A stretch of DNA of 39,228 nt from Microcoleus vaginatus WJT46-NPBG5 (GTDB lineage Bacteria > Cyanobacteriota > Cyanobacteriia > Cyanobacteriales > Oscillatoriaceae): positions 1-39,228 of the forward strand of contig JAHHHM010000037.1 in the NCBI GenBank assembly GCA_019359355.1, given 5' to 3'. Under the pieces are notes generated by a model. The model searched no databases and was not told the DNA's origin. It was given only the letters and a program-made list of their open reading frames with translations. Numbering within the stretch: the stretch's first letter is position 1; every line of letters starts with the position of its first letter. This document shows, one piece after another, positions 9,414-18,541 of the stretch. Both the position numbers and the translations under genes were made by a program.

Positions 9414-10295
9414 TTAAGATCGCCGCAGAAAATCTAACAGTTCTCGATTGACGGTTTGGGGGGCTTCTTGCTGAATCCAATGACCACAATTGGGCACTAA
9501 TTTCAGTTTGAAAGGAGCCGAAATCAGATGTTCCAAACCTTCTGTAAGTTTGTGACTTAAGAAAGAGTCTTCTTCACCCCACAAAACTAAAGTTGGCACC
9601 GTCACCGGCACAGGCGGTTGCCCCCAATGGGAGAACCAGTGTTGAGGCGTCAGCATTTGGCGGTAGTAATTAAGCGCTGCCGCCAGCACTCCCGGCTTTT
9701 CGAGTGCTTGCTGGTATATATTAGTTTCGTCAGTCGTAAAAGCAGCTTGGCGAATTGCTGTTTGACGAAATAAGTTTTTGACCAAATCCTTTAAATTTTG
9801 CTGAATTACCCATTCTGGCAATCCAGGGATCTGAAACGCAAACACATACCAGCTACGTCGGAGTTGATCAACATTACTGGCAAGTTCTTGCAAAAACCTT
9901 TGCGGGTGCGGTGCGTTTAATATTGCCAGCCGGTTTAAATACTGGGGAAATTTTTGAGCCAAATGCCACGCGATCGCCCCACCCCAATCGTGACCTACAA
10001 TGTGGGCTTTGACATATCCTAAACTTTCAATCAAACCCCGAATATCTGCGCTCAGGGTATCGAGATCGTAACCACTTGCCGGTTTATCAGAATCGTTATA
10101 GCCGCGCAGATCCGGAACCACAACTTTAAAATGTCGAGCCAATGCTGGGATTTGATACCGCCAGGAATACCAAAACTCTGGAAACCCGTGCAGAAGGACA
10201 ACCAGCTCTCCTTCTCCTTGGGTTACACAGTGCAAACGAATCCGGTTCGTTTCAATAAAATGGTGTTGCCATCCAATTTCTTCTAGGGCACTCAT
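9414..10295 (-). CDS. Alpha/beta hydrolase, epoxide hydrolase-like
   Basis: About 293 residues. The oxyanion motif HGFPEFWYSW is followed by the nucleophile elbow GHDWGGAIAW, with Asp as nucleophile (residue 103). The acid Asp is in LVLWGEEDSF and the catalytic His in NCGHWIQQEAP. Asp as nucleophile, with the HGFPE and HDWGG wording, is typical of soluble epoxide hydrolases and haloalkane dehalogenase relatives; the cap region would hold the epoxide-polarising tyrosines. The frame could start at GTG 10301, but ATG 10295, with GGGAG 5 bases upstream, is more likely. The substrate is unknown. Confidence 0.88.
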   Translation of the reverse strand: MSALEEIGWQHHFIETNRIRLHCVTQGEGELVVLLHGFPEFWYSWRYQIPALARHFKVVVPDLRGYNDSDKPASGYDLDTLSADIRGLIESLGYVKAHIVGHDWGGAIAWHLAQKFPQYLNRLAILNAPHPQRFLQELASNVDQLRRSWYVFAFQIPGLPEWVIQQNLKDLVKNLFRQTAIRQAAFTTDETNIYQQALEKPGVLAAALNYYRQMLTPQHWFSHWGQPPVPVTVPTLVLWGEEDSFLSHKLTEGLEHLISAPFKLKLVPNCGHWIQQEAPQTVNRELLDFLRRS

Positions 10296-10510
10296 TAACA
10301 CTCCCGCAATCTCCTGCGCTTTCAGCGCCTCACACAGAGTTAATCATCAAGGACAGGGTTAAGAGGCTTGACGACGCGGGTTGGTTAAAATTGCGGCTAC
10401 ACTTGCGCTGCTTTCACCCCAAAAGCCTGGTGATGGTTTACGCTGGTGTCTCAAGCCCCCATCATTCAGACTAGCATTTTGGGGATCAAATCTGATCCCT
10501 TGTCTCCTAG

Positions 10511-10558
10511 AGCTTGCTGGTGTCCCCTCAACGCACAGGACACCAGTCACGGCAAGCT
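10511..10558. repeat. Long imperfect hairpin downstream of the DUF1815 gene
   Basis: CTGGTGTCC at 10517-10525 pairs perfectly with GGACACCAG at 10538-10546 over a 12-base loop. The stem continues with AGCTTG (10511-10516) against CAAGCT (10553-10558) after a five-base bulge. It lies just past the DUF1815 stop, so it may end or stabilise that transcript. There is no T-run. Confidence 0.55.
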
Positions 10559-10588
10559 ACCTGAGACAAGAAGAGTTTTCTCAACGTC

Positions 10589-10933
10589 TTACGCCCCTTG
10601 GGCAACAGTTGAACGAGATTCAGAGGGGATAATTTGGTATTTCACCAAATTGGCCAACTCCTGTAACTGCGAGATGGCTTCAGCACCTTCTAATTTCATC
10701 AGTTCGCGGTCATCCCGCATTTCAGTCCAGGTAATGCCGTAGTCCGACACGAGAAACCGGATAAGATGGTTATCCCCAAGGCTGACCATAAAAGAGGCGC
10801 TGTTCATTTGACCGCCACAGGTATAGCAGGAAGCTAAATATCCTCGCCGCTCGAGCACGATGGCGAGGGCTTGGAGATTCATGACTAAATCCTGGACGAA
10901 TTGACGATGTTGGGCTGCAAGTCTGAGAAACAC
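10589..10933 (-). CDS. DUF1815 domain-containing protein
   Basis: A 114-residue soluble protein that I recognise as the cyanobacterial DUF1815 family, whose sequence is very conserved: MFLRLAAQHRQFVQDLVMNL, YLASCYTCGGQMNSASFMV, HLIRFLVSDYGITWTEMRDD and QELANLVKYQI. The CYTCGG segment gives a close Cys pair that could bind metal or be redox-active. The start is GTG at 10933-10931, supported by a strong GGAGG six bases upstream; no ATG nearby would keep the conserved N-terminus. Function is unknown. It is a single gene with its own ribosome-binding site. Confidence 0.88.
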   Translation of the reverse strand: MFLRLAAQHRQFVQDLVMNLQALAIVLERRGYLASCYTCGGQMNSASFMVSLGDNHLIRFLVSDYGITWTEMRDDRELMKLEGAEAISQLQELANLVKYQIIPSESRSTVAQGA

Positions 10934-11732
10934 GATTGTCCTCCTATCACCACACTTAAGATTTTAGTGTGTTTTTTATATTTTTTTAACAATTCTACGC
11001 TTTGTGGCAGCATCTGCGCTCCTAATTGCCCGGAGATTTGAAACTTTGAGTGGGAACGCTTCCCCTGCCAGTCTTTTGGGTTTGTCAGTTATTCGGGTTA
11101 GCAAGCGGGGTTCAGGAAGGCGATGAGCCGACATTGAGCGTTTATCGAGCACCCTTCATCCTTTATTTTTCGCGCTCAGCCTTCTTGTGACAGATGATAG
11201 AACAATTTCCAGGGGAAATTTGTCGTGAACCTTGGGGACACACTAGGGAGAGAAGCGCAAAGCCATACACCCTAAAAAAAGTCTGAATTTGGACTTCGGA
11301 CTTTTAACTCCGGACTTTGGTCTTTTTACTTCCAGTAATCCCCATCTTCCCGAAAGACGTAAACCTAACGATTTAGATACCTTACTGTTAACTAGCCTTG
11401 TGGCTAGAGAAATCCCTCTCAGGATATATCTATTCACCAGCTTAACTTATTAGCAGAGGCTGCATTAAATTAACTGACTCTTTTTGAGAGCAAAGTATCA
11501 CCAAGCACACTTATTCAATTCATTAGTTTTCCTGACTTAAGTAGGTCAAATAGGGTTCCATCTCTAAGATGTTTTGAATGTAACGCAGTTAACCCATAAA
11601 AAAATAGGCTCAGCCGTAGCTGTACCCAAAAATTGCCGGATTTCGCCGGCTTTATTTGTTCGCAATTTGTTATGAAAGGTATTGGAAATTTGTATAGGTT
11701 TTCCGCTAGCTCGGTTAACAAATTAGCGAGCG
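10934..11732. other. 800-bp spacer without a convincing gene
   Basis: Between the DUF1815 and DUF2839 genes. Short frames on the minus strand (11243-11437 and 11515-11721) have odd compositions and no ribosome-binding site. The stretch holds STRR-like heptamer repeats (11281-11331) and the inverted pairs CTAGCC/GGCTAG near 11393-11407 and GCCGG/CCGGC near 11636-11650. Confidence 0.5.
11281..11331. repeat. Degenerate heptamer tandem repeats (STRR-like)
   Basis: On the minus strand, units of the kind AAGTCCG/AAGTCCA recur: CAAAGTCCGGAGTT, AAAAGTCCGAAGTCC. Such seven-base tandem repeats are known from filamentous cyanobacteria. Confidence 0.6.
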
Positions 11733-11945
11733 TTAGTTAACTTGCCACCAGCCTAGCCACGGGCCAATGAATAGCACCGTCACCCAGATAGCAACTAGGG
11801 TTCCAATGCCGATCCAAGTAACGCGGTTGCTGAGTTTCATAAACTGCCCTGCTTGGCTTTTGGTAATCGGCAGCCAGGGTAAAACATTAGATTCTTTGCC
11901 GTAGTTTTCACCGAGTGCGGCTTTGCGACGTTTAGATTCGCCCAT
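11733..11945 (-). CDS. DUF2839 domain-containing small membrane protein
   Basis: A 70-residue protein, recognised as the cyanobacterial DUF2839 family. The N-terminus is charged (MGESKRRKAALGENYGKE), followed by the conserved LPWLPITKSQAGQF and one transmembrane helix (WIGIGTLVAIWVTVLFIGP) ending in GWWQVN. The likely topology is a cytoplasmic N-terminus and a short C-terminal tail. Function is unknown. It stands alone. Confidence 0.88.
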   Translation of the reverse strand: MGESKRRKAALGENYGKESNVLPWLPITKSQAGQFMKLSNRVTWIGIGTLVAIWVTVLFIGPWLGWWQVN

Positions 11946-12137
11946 AACTTTAGAGAAGCAATCCGTTTAGTTCAGATTGATGATAACGCTTACATTTGGG
12001 TGAGAAGCGAGTTGCTTAACAAAATTACAGTTACTAGGCCGGCTGTGAGGTTTCCCTGTATTCTTGATGGGGTCAAGATGGCTGTGAACTGTTATCCCTA
12101 CGGGCGCAAAGCACAAGAGAGCCGCTCGCTCCAAAAC

Positions 12138-13721
12138 TTAATAATCCGGTTGAGCAAATAAACTCGGATCAAGATAATCAATTCTGGCCAAGGGACTGAG
12201 GGCAGCAAGGACTTGATGGCCATAGCTGCGATGGAGGACACGAGTATCGAGGAGGGCGACAACCCCTTGGCGTTCGCGCACCGGCATGATGGCGCGTTGC
12301 AACTCACTTAACGCCACTGGCAACAGATATAAGCGAAACCAGTCTAAACGCTGTTGCTTGTAGTAAGCCACCCGACCGGCAACCAGAGGGTTTTCTAGAG
12401 AGGGAATCGGCAAAGTTGCGATGGCCAGTAATTGGGGGGCCGGCAGCACTCCCTGATGCTGACGCCAGAATTCCCAGCCGGTGACTAGGATACCATTGCC
12501 ATCGAGACAAGTTTTTTCCACCTGAACCCGCGAACCAAACTCAGCGGCTAGCACGGCACCGACCTGTGCTTTAAGGGGCACATCGCCCACTAAAATTACC
12601 GTGAGTCCGCCCGCCAAGGCGCTGGCATTCAATAAGGTGCGGATTTCTTGGATTAAAGCATCTTGAAATTGGGGCGTGTTGGGCAGAGGCAGCCGGTCTG
12701 GTAAATACAGATGAATTAATTCATTTTGCCGATCTGGGGAGAACTTCAGACAAGTCATTTCTGGCAAGCCAACCCGTTGCCGATAAACGGTCGCCTCGGT
12801 TTCTAAATCTACATTTCCGCCAATTAACACCACCGGCTGCTGTGGCCAAATTTTGTTTAAAGCTGAAGCAACCTCAACAGGGCCGCAGTACAAAGTAAAT
12901 TGACCCTGCCGGCGCTCAATTTCCGCCCAGCTCAAATGTCCCTCCGTTTGCCAGCGTTGCCAAAAGTTGCGCCACGCAGTCGGCAAACTTGAAAAATCCG
13001 TGATAGCGGGCGAAGGCTCAACAGCTTGGGCGTTCCCGTACCCCGCAGGAGTTGGAGATTTCTGTAGCGATAGGAAAAGACGCCTCAAAATTTCTTGTTC
13101 TGGAGCGTCGAGCAGATTACATTCGTAGGGATTGACAGGATGCTGAAAGAAAGCCCGTGTCAGCCGCACGCGGGCGTTGCGGATAGCGTCTGCCCGATGT
13201 GGACACGCCAGCATCAGTTCATTCCAGTCAGCCGGTTGAATGCCGGCAGTTAACTGCTGGTGCGCCCATGTTTCCAGATCATCAACGCCATCAATTACGG
13301 TAGGAACACCACTGGGAAAGCGGTTCCCTTGTTCTAGCCGGCCTGCCAGCCAAGCTTCAGGAGAGGTGATTAGCAGCCCTTGGAAACCGTCATAAGGCCA
13401 GTGATCGCCGGTGCGGATCGCTTTTGGCGTTTTAATCCACTGTTGCAGTTGGGGAATTTCTACCATAAGCAAGCGCTGCCGCACATCCGAGCGTGCGACT
13501 AAGATGGCCGGCTCATGCCACATTAAAACCGGCATCAAATAGCTCAATCGATATCGTCCGTGAGAGCCACCAGGAGCGATGCCAGTCTGCATCAGGGCGC
13601 TGCGTCCCAAGCGCAATGCCCGCGCCACCAACCGCGCCATCGTCAAATGATGAGGCCAGTAAGGTTCGCCTGACGAGCGCAGAAAGGTACGGAGTGAGTT
13701 ATGGACTTCTACCTCGATCAC
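12138..13721 (-). CDS. DinG/XPD helicase-like protein with degraded ATPase motifs
   Basis: A 527-residue protein related to the DinG branch of superfamily 2 helicases. The C-terminus has the DinG-type end, REAR-like RERQGVVALLDTRVLHRSYG, and the N-terminus aligns in pattern with helicase motif I. The ATPase residues are gone. Where GxGxGKS would be there is PGGSHGRY (about residues 50-57), and motif II, normally VIDEAH, reads VIDGVDDLE (about 142-150). The arginine finger motif GRLIR near the C-terminus reads QRAIMPV. No full set of four Fe-S cysteines is seen. The frame is long, intact and well composed, so it is not simply decaying. It may act as a DNA-binding or structural protein. Start is GTG 13721, which keeps the N-terminus I expect for this cyanobacterial family. 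Confidence 0.75.
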   Translation of the reverse strand: MIEVEVHNSLRTFLRSSGEPYWPHHLTMARLVARALRLGRSALMQTGIAPGGSHGRYRLSYLMPVLMWHEPAILVARSDVRQRLLMVEIPQLQQWIKTPKAIRTGDHWPYDGFQGLLITSPEAWLAGRLEQGNRFPSGVPTVIDGVDDLETWAHQQLTAGIQPADWNELMLACPHRADAIRNARVRLTRAFFQHPVNPYECNLLDAPEQEILRRLFLSLQKSPTPAGYGNAQAVEPSPAITDFSSLPTAWRNFWQRWQTEGHLSWAEIERRQGQFTLYCGPVEVASALNKIWPQQPVVLIGGNVDLETEATVYRQRVGLPEMTCLKFSPDRQNELIHLYLPDRLPLPNTPQFQDALIQEIRTLLNASALAGGLTVILVGDVPLKAQVGAVLAAEFGSRVQVEKTCLDGNGILVTGWEFWRQHQGVLPAPQLLAIATLPIPSLENPLVAGRVAYYKQQRLDWFRLYLLPVALSELQRAIMPVRERQGVVALLDTRVLHRSYGHQVLAALSPLARIDYLDPSLFAQPDY

Positions 13722-13776
13722 GAGTCTGCCGCGCTTGAACTACTGCGACTTTATTCTGACACAGCTAACAAAAGGG

Positions 13777-13814
13777 GGATGGGAATGGGGCATAGGGCAT
13801 AGGGCATGGGGCAT
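13777..13814. repeat. GGGCATA heptamer tandem repeat
   Basis: About three units of GGGCATA/GGGCATG in a row, preceded by GGGGATGGGAATG. It lies between the helicase-like gene and the lipoprotein gene and is another STRR-like tract. Confidence 0.7.
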
Positions 13815-13887
13815 TGAGAATTTTCTAGATTTTCACGCCTTCTTTTCCTTTGTTATCCCTCGCCCCTAGCCCTAAGAATGTGACGCT

Positions 13888-14748
13888 CTAGCGGCGGCTA
13901 CGACCGCGCGCTCTTGCCGGACGGGAGGAACGTCCGCTGCCAAAACTACCGGAACCGGGTTGGACTCGGCTGGGACGCGATTGACCAGATGATTTCAAGT
14001 TACTAGACCCAAAACCGGAACCAGTTGGCCTGTTGGAAGTGGATGGTCTGGAAGATGGGCGATTGGAGGTTGCAGGCCGGTTTGAGTTAATGCGCCCTGT
14101 GGTGCGTAATTGATTTCGGCGATTTTGCACTGCAGGCGGTGGTGCTTGGTAGCGGCTTTGGTATCCCTGAACTGCTTGATTGTATGTACTGCCATGTCCG
14201 CCATAGCCGGTTAAAATTACACCAGGCTGATAGACCGGCGGTACATAGTACCGAGGTGCAAACAACATATTACCCACGACTTGGCCGGCTAAGGCCCCGG
14301 CAAAGGGAGTCCAAAAACTAGATTCCCGACGCACAACAACTGTTTGTTGTTGGCCGCTTTGGGGGTCGGTTTGTGTCTCGGTGACAGCGTGGACATACTC
14401 TATTTTGAAATCTTGGCTCATGTGCAGGTTGGCTTCACCGCCATTAACCTGTAAGTAAGTTTTTTGGCCATTGGCGATTTCGGCCTCTGTCAGCTGAGCC
14501 ATCTTTAAATCAGTGGTGTTAAAGACAGCGGGTGAGGCGTTAAGCAAAAACAGGCTATATTCCCCATTAGCATCGTTATAGCTAGCTTGCTGCACTGGAT
14601 ACTGGCCATCAGCCAGCCTTGTTTGAGGGGCTGAATTGCTGACGTTTCGGGTTGGAGGAGATTGCGTAACGGAAGAAGAACTGCCGCAGGCAACGGTTGT
14701 CCAAGAGAGGGACAAGACCATGAACAAGGTTATAAATTTACGCAACAT
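13888..14748 (-). CDS. Putative lipoprotein with basic Ser/Arg/Pro-rich tail
   Basis: 286 residues from ATG 14748. The N-terminus MLRKFITLFMVLSLSWTTVAC is a lipoprotein signal peptide with Cys21 as the likely lipidated residue. The central domain (about 45-165) is soluble, followed by a small glycine/alanine segment (FAGALAGQVVGNMLFAPRYY) and a long low-complexity tail rich in Ser, Arg, Pro, Gly and Asn (RPATSNRPSSRPS, GRSSRPARARGRSRR). The tail could bind acidic polysaccharide or peptidoglycan; that is a guess. A longer frame begins at TTG 14775 but would put extra residues before the signal peptide. I do not recognise a named family. Confidence 0.75.
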   Translation of the reverse strand: MLRKFITLFMVLSLSWTTVACGSSSSVTQSPPTRNVSNSAPQTRLADGQYPVQQASYNDANGEYSLFLLNASPAVFNTTDLKMAQLTEAEIANGQKTYLQVNGGEANLHMSQDFKIEYVHAVTETQTDPQSGQQQTVVVRRESSFWTPFAGALAGQVVGNMLFAPRYYVPPVYQPGVILTGYGGHGSTYNQAVQGYQSRYQAPPPAVQNRRNQLRTTGRINSNRPATSNRPSSRPSTSNRPTGSGFGSSNLKSSGQSRPSRVQPGSGSFGSGRSSRPARARGRSRR

Positions 14749-15110
14749 GGAGCCGGTGAATGACTGCAAAAACAACTGTTAAGCGTGCCGGTGTCGCAGG
14801 CGCTGGTCACTGGCACTCTCCCTCATCTTAGAAGAGAAAGGCAATCGCCATCTGAGCATGACCCACGGCTATGATTTTCCCCGATAATGTTCAGTGTGCA
14901 ATAGTTTGAGTAATTTTTGATAGGCTAAATGAGGTGAGTTTCCAGCCGTTTGCAGAGCCTCTGTCAAATCTGGAGTCACGCAAACAGCCAGAGTTCGGAA
15001 AAAGTATTGTCCGAATCTCTTACAATTTTGCTCGGTTGAAAATATTTTTTTCAGCAAGAAGTTTTGCAATACTTGACAGTGAGCGAAATGCTAGTGAGCC
15101 TTTCTAAAGC
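14749..15110. other. Divergent promoter spacer
   Basis: Separates the lipoprotein gene (minus) from the hybrid kinase (plus). A minus-strand frame at 14869-15069 would start at TTG without a ribosome-binding site, and I do not accept it as a gene. TTGACA occurs near 15074 and could be the -35 of the kinase promoter, but I see no matching -10 at good spacing. Confidence 0.4.
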
Positions 15111-17606
15111 ATGGAAGAGATTCTCAAGATCCTCGTAGTTGATGACGATGAGGTAGACCGCATAGCGGTGCGACGTGCACTGAAGGCTGCCGGCGTGCAA
15201 ATGCAACTGTTGGAGGCCGGCGACTGTGCGACAGCGCTGGCTACGATTAAACAGCACACCTTTGACTGTGTCTTTCTAGATTATCTTCTGCCCGATGGCG
15301 ACGGCTTGACGCTGGTACAACAAATGCGGCAGGCTGGGGTCAAGGTGCCTTTAGTGGTCTTAACAGGTCAGGGAGATGAGCAGATCGCTGTTGAGCTAAT
15401 GAAAGCGGGAGCCTCAGATTATCTCTCTAAAGCAAAAGTTTCACCAGAAAATCTGTCGAAAAGTCTCCGCAGTGTGATTCGCCTCTATCAAGCTGAAAGG
15501 GAGGCAGCCTTGGCTAACCAACGCCGGCAAGAAAGCGAAGAACGCTATCGGTTGGTGCTAGAAGGAGCCAACGACGGGATTTGGGACTGGTATATTCCTG
15601 ATAACAAAATTTATTGGAACGACCGGCTATTTGAAATTACAGGTTTGTCCCTTGAGGAATTTGAGGGAACGTATGAAGCGTTTTGCTCCCTCATACATCC
15701 AGAAGACAAACCAGGAGTTATGGATGCTGTCCATGTTCACCTAGAGCGTAACGTGGCATTTAACGTCGAGTTACGACTGCGTCATGTTTCTGGAGAGTAC
15801 CGTTACTGTATCGCCCGCGCCAAAGCTCAGCGAGATGCTAGGGGAGTGCCTTTCCGGATGTCCGGCACCATTACCGACATTACTGAGCGCAAGCAGGCAG
15901 AAGAAGCGCTGCGATTTTTAGCTGAAGCCAGTTCTGTGCTGGCAGCTTCTCTCGATTATAAAACCACGCTCACAAGTATTGCTCAGTTAGTGGTGCCAAC
16001 TCTGGCAGACTGCTGTTTTTTTGATGTCTTGACTGCCGATGAAAAAAGTCAGCGCGTGGCGTGGCAGCACGTCGATCCCAAGAAACGGGAATGGTTTGAT
16101 CGCGTGCAACGTTACGTGCCGCCCTATCCTTTTAAGCATCATCCTGCTGCTAATGTGTTGTTAACCGGCAAAGCAACTTTTGTGCCAGAAGTCTCTCATG
16201 CCTGGATGCAAGAGGCAGCAACCAGTGAGGAGCATTTTCAGTTTATGCGCGATCTCGAGTTGCGCTCTTTGATGACCGTGCCGCTGATCGCTCATGATCA
16301 CAAGCTGGGAACTCTGACTTTCTGCTTAGTCGCGGAATCGGGCCGCAATTACACTAAAGCGGATCTCGCTTTGGCTGAAGACTTGGGGCGACGGGCTGCA
16401 ATTGCGATTGAGAATGCCAGACTTTACCGCGAAGCCCAAGAAGCTAATCGCATGAAGGATGAGTTTTTGGCAACACTTTCTCACGAGTTGCGAACGCCGT
16501 TGAATGCGATGCTAGGTTGGGCGCAGCTGCTGAAAAGCCGCAAGCTTGACGAAGAAAAGACGGTTCGCGCTTTGGATACAATTGAGCGCAATGCCCGATC
16601 ACAGACGCAGATGATCGAAGATTTGCTGGATGTGTCTCGGATTATTACCGGCAAGCTGCGCCTAAATTTCCGCGCCTGTGAACTGTTGCCGGTGATTGAG
16701 ACATCACTGGATACTGTGCGTCCGGCGGCGGCAGTCAAGTCAATTGAGATTCAATCTTGTCTTGACCCAAAAGTGAGTTTAGTTGCCGGTGATTCTAACC
16801 GCTTGCAGCAAATTATCTGGAATCTGCTCTCGAATGCAGTCAAGTTTACGCCAAATGGAGGGCGAATAGAGGTTCGCCTAGAGCAGTTTACAGATGAATA
16901 TTTGGGTCGCTCTTATGTGCAGTTCCAAGTGAAGGATACCGGCATTGGCATCAGCCCTGACTTTCTCCCGTATGTGTTTGAGCGCTTCCGCCAAGCGGAT
17001 AGCACGACGGCAAGGGCTTACAGCGGATTAGGACTGGGACTAGCAATTGTGCGCCATTTGGTGGAACTGCATGGGGGGACTGTCTATGCAGCAAGTCCAG
17101 GCGAAGGCCACGGCTCGACCTTTACTGTGCAGATGCCAACCACTTTTCAGCCTTCAACCGTCGCCCCGCAGCCCGCTGCGGCTTCTATTCCCCCCTCGGT
17201 GGTGAATACTCAACTGTATTCTTTAGACGGCTTGCGGGTGCTTGTCGTTGACGATGAACCGGATACAAGGGAGTTGCTGAGCGTGATGCTCAAGCAATAT
17301 GGGGCTGATGTGAAAGCGGTTAGCTCAGCCGGCGAGGCGCTTTTATCGCTAGAACAGTTAAAACCGGATGTTTTGGTCAGCGATATCGGGATGCCCTTTG
17401 AAGACGGTTACTCCCTGATTCGCCGGATTAGAGCGCTGGAAGCCCAGCATGGGGGGCAGGTGCCGGCTGTGGCTTTGACGGCTTATGCCAGAGAGTCAGA
17501 GCGCTCTCTGGCTCTGAAAGCCGGTTTCCAGCTTCATGTGTCTAAGCCGGTGGAGCCAACTGATTTAGCGGCAGCGGTCGCTAAAGTGGTCGGACGAAGT
17601 GCGTAG
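15111..17606 (+). CDS. Hybrid sensor histidine kinase (REC-PAS-GAF-HisKA-HATPase-REC)
   Basis: 831 residues, no transmembrane helix, so a cytoplasmic sensor. The domains run: receiver (about 6-120, phospho-acceptor Asp57 in FLDYLLPDGDG), PAS with PAC (about 145-265, EGANDGIWDWYI to ITDITERKQA), GAF (about 280-445), HisKA with His458 in LSHELRTPLNAMLGW, and ATPase (N box IIWNLLSNAVKF, G1 DTGIGI, F box FERFRQAD, G2 GLGLGLAIV). A C-terminal receiver follows (about 708-825, Asp758 in VSDIGMP). Receivers at both ends suggest a phosphorelay hub that takes input from another kinase and passes the phosphate on. No response regulator with an output domain is next to it. The signal is unknown. Confidence 0.95.
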   Translation: MEEILKILVVDDDEVDRIAVRRALKAAGVQMQLLEAGDCATALATIKQHTFDCVFLDYLLPDGDGLTLVQQMRQAGVKVPLVVLTGQGDEQIAVELMKAGASDYLSKAKVSPENLSKSLRSVIRLYQAEREAALANQRRQESEERYRLVLEGANDGIWDWYIPDNKIYWNDRLFEITGLSLEEFEGTYEAFCSLIHPEDKPGVMDAVHVHLERNVAFNVELRLRHVSGEYRYCIARAKAQRDARGVPFRMSGTITDITERKQAEEALRFLAEASSVLAASLDYKTTLTSIAQLVVPTLADCCFFDVLTADEKSQRVAWQHVDPKKREWFDRVQRYVPPYPFKHHPAANVLLTGKATFVPEVSHAWMQEAATSEEHFQFMRDLELRSLMTVPLIAHDHKLGTLTFCLVAESGRNYTKADLALAEDLGRRAAIAIENARLYREAQEANRMKDEFLATLSHELRTPLNAMLGWAQLLKSRKLDEEKTVRALDTIERNARSQTQMIEDLLDVSRIITGKLRLNFRACELLPVIETSLDTVRPAAAVKSIEIQSCLDPKVSLVAGDSNRLQQIIWNLLSNAVKFTPNGGRIEVRLEQFTDEYLGRSYVQFQVKDTGIGISPDFLPYVFERFRQADSTTARAYSGLGLGLAIVRHLVELHGGTVYAASPGEGHGSTFTVQMPTTFQPSTVAPQPAAASIPPSVVNTQLYSLDGLRVLVVDDEPDTRELLSVMLKQYGADVKAVSSAGEALLSLEQLKPDVLVSDIGMPFEDGYSLIRRIRALEAQHGGQVPAVALTAYARESERSLALKAGFQLHVSKPVEPTDLAAAVAKVVGRSA

Positions 17607-17725
17607 TTGATTGATGCATTTACTTAGCACTTTAAGATGCTTGATATAACACAAAAATCTTGATGCTTCGGCTTTCCATCTCCTGACACACTTTCAGTTA
17701 ATGAAATTTAAATGCTTAAAGCAAG

Positions 17726-18331
17726 TTAAAGTGGGATTAATTCGGGGAAATGTTCGATGAGCTGGTCGTCGGTGAGTTCATCTCCCAACTGAGCCGGTGA
17801 GAAATGCACTTGAATGGCGCGGAAGCTGCCTCGATACTGTAGATCGATGAGGGCTTTCAGACCAGCTCTTAGGGCCTCATCCTGAGAGAGGTCGGTTTCG
17901 AGTGCCGGCACTTCTCCCTCGCACGCCACTGTAATCATGACCACTAAGTTATGAGTGATCGGCAAAGATAAGGGTTTGTCTGCTATTGGTGCCGCTCCAG
18001 TTTCATAGGGTTCGCTCAAATAGCGTTCCGCAGAATCGGTAAACAGTTCGCTGACATAGTCGCCGGCTTCTGCCTCGTCCCAGAAAACATCCCCTTCATT
18101 GGCCGCTGAGCGCCAATAGGCATCAGATTGCAGCAGACTTTGACAAATTTTAACGAGTTCTTCACCCATGACTTTGAGGTCTCCCTCAGATTCAATCGCC
18201 TCTCTAGCTGCGTGATTGAGGACTCCTAATAAAGGAGCCACTTCATCGCCGGCCAAATGAATAAACAGCCGGCTGACCACAAACCGAGTGCGGCCTCTCA
18301 TCTGGTTAAAGCGATCACCCAAAGCGTTCAT
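17726..18331 (-). CDS. DUF1517-like conserved cyanobacterial protein
   Basis: 201 residues from ATG 18331, which has GGGGAGG seven bases upstream; the frame could extend to GTG 18352, but that start overlaps the ribosome-binding site. The sequence has IHLAGDEVAPLLGVLNHA, ANEGDVFWDEAEAGDYVSEL, HNLVVMITVACEGEVPALETD and HFSPAQLGDELTDDQLIEHFPELIPL. I recognise this as a conserved cyanobacterial and plastid family that I link to DUF1517. It has no transmembrane segment of its own and is very acidic. Function is unknown. It converges with the hybrid kinase gene. Confidence 0.78.
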   Translation of the reverse strand: MNALGDRFNQMRGRTRFVVSRLFIHLAGDEVAPLLGVLNHAAREAIESEGDLKVMGEELVKICQSLLQSDAYWRSAANEGDVFWDEAEAGDYVSELFTDSAERYLSEPYETGAAPIADKPLSLPITHNLVVMITVACEGEVPALETDLSQDEALRAGLKALIDLQYRGSFRAIQVHFSPAQLGDELTDDQLIEHFPELIPL

Positions 18332-18541
18332 TGTGATTCCTCCCCTTTGCACGCAATCAAGTATATCACGCGTATATTTTGAAATCTTCGCCCTTTGTTA
18401 ATTTTATTAATTTATCAGCCCTCAAGATTTTACTAAACAATGTCAGGGATGAAAGCTTTTTTAGACATTTGGTTAGCGCATATAAAATTGCAAATTTTAG
18501 AATTTTATCCCTTAATTGAATGCCCAATTCTTCGCTAAATT

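Noticed and set aside
10381-10742. Plus-strand frames 10381-10632 and 10446-10742
   Set aside because: They overlap the DUF1815 gene and the hairpin at 10511; no ribosome-binding site and unnatural composition.
11243-11721. Two minus-strand frames in the 800-bp spacer
   Set aside because: One is made of heptamer repeats and the other spans a GCCGG inverted repeat; neither has a ribosome site.
14869-15069. Minus-strand frame of 66 codons before the hybrid kinase
   Set aside because: Would start at TTG without a Shine-Dalgarno and lies in a divergent promoter region. Composition is acceptable, so a weak possibility remains.
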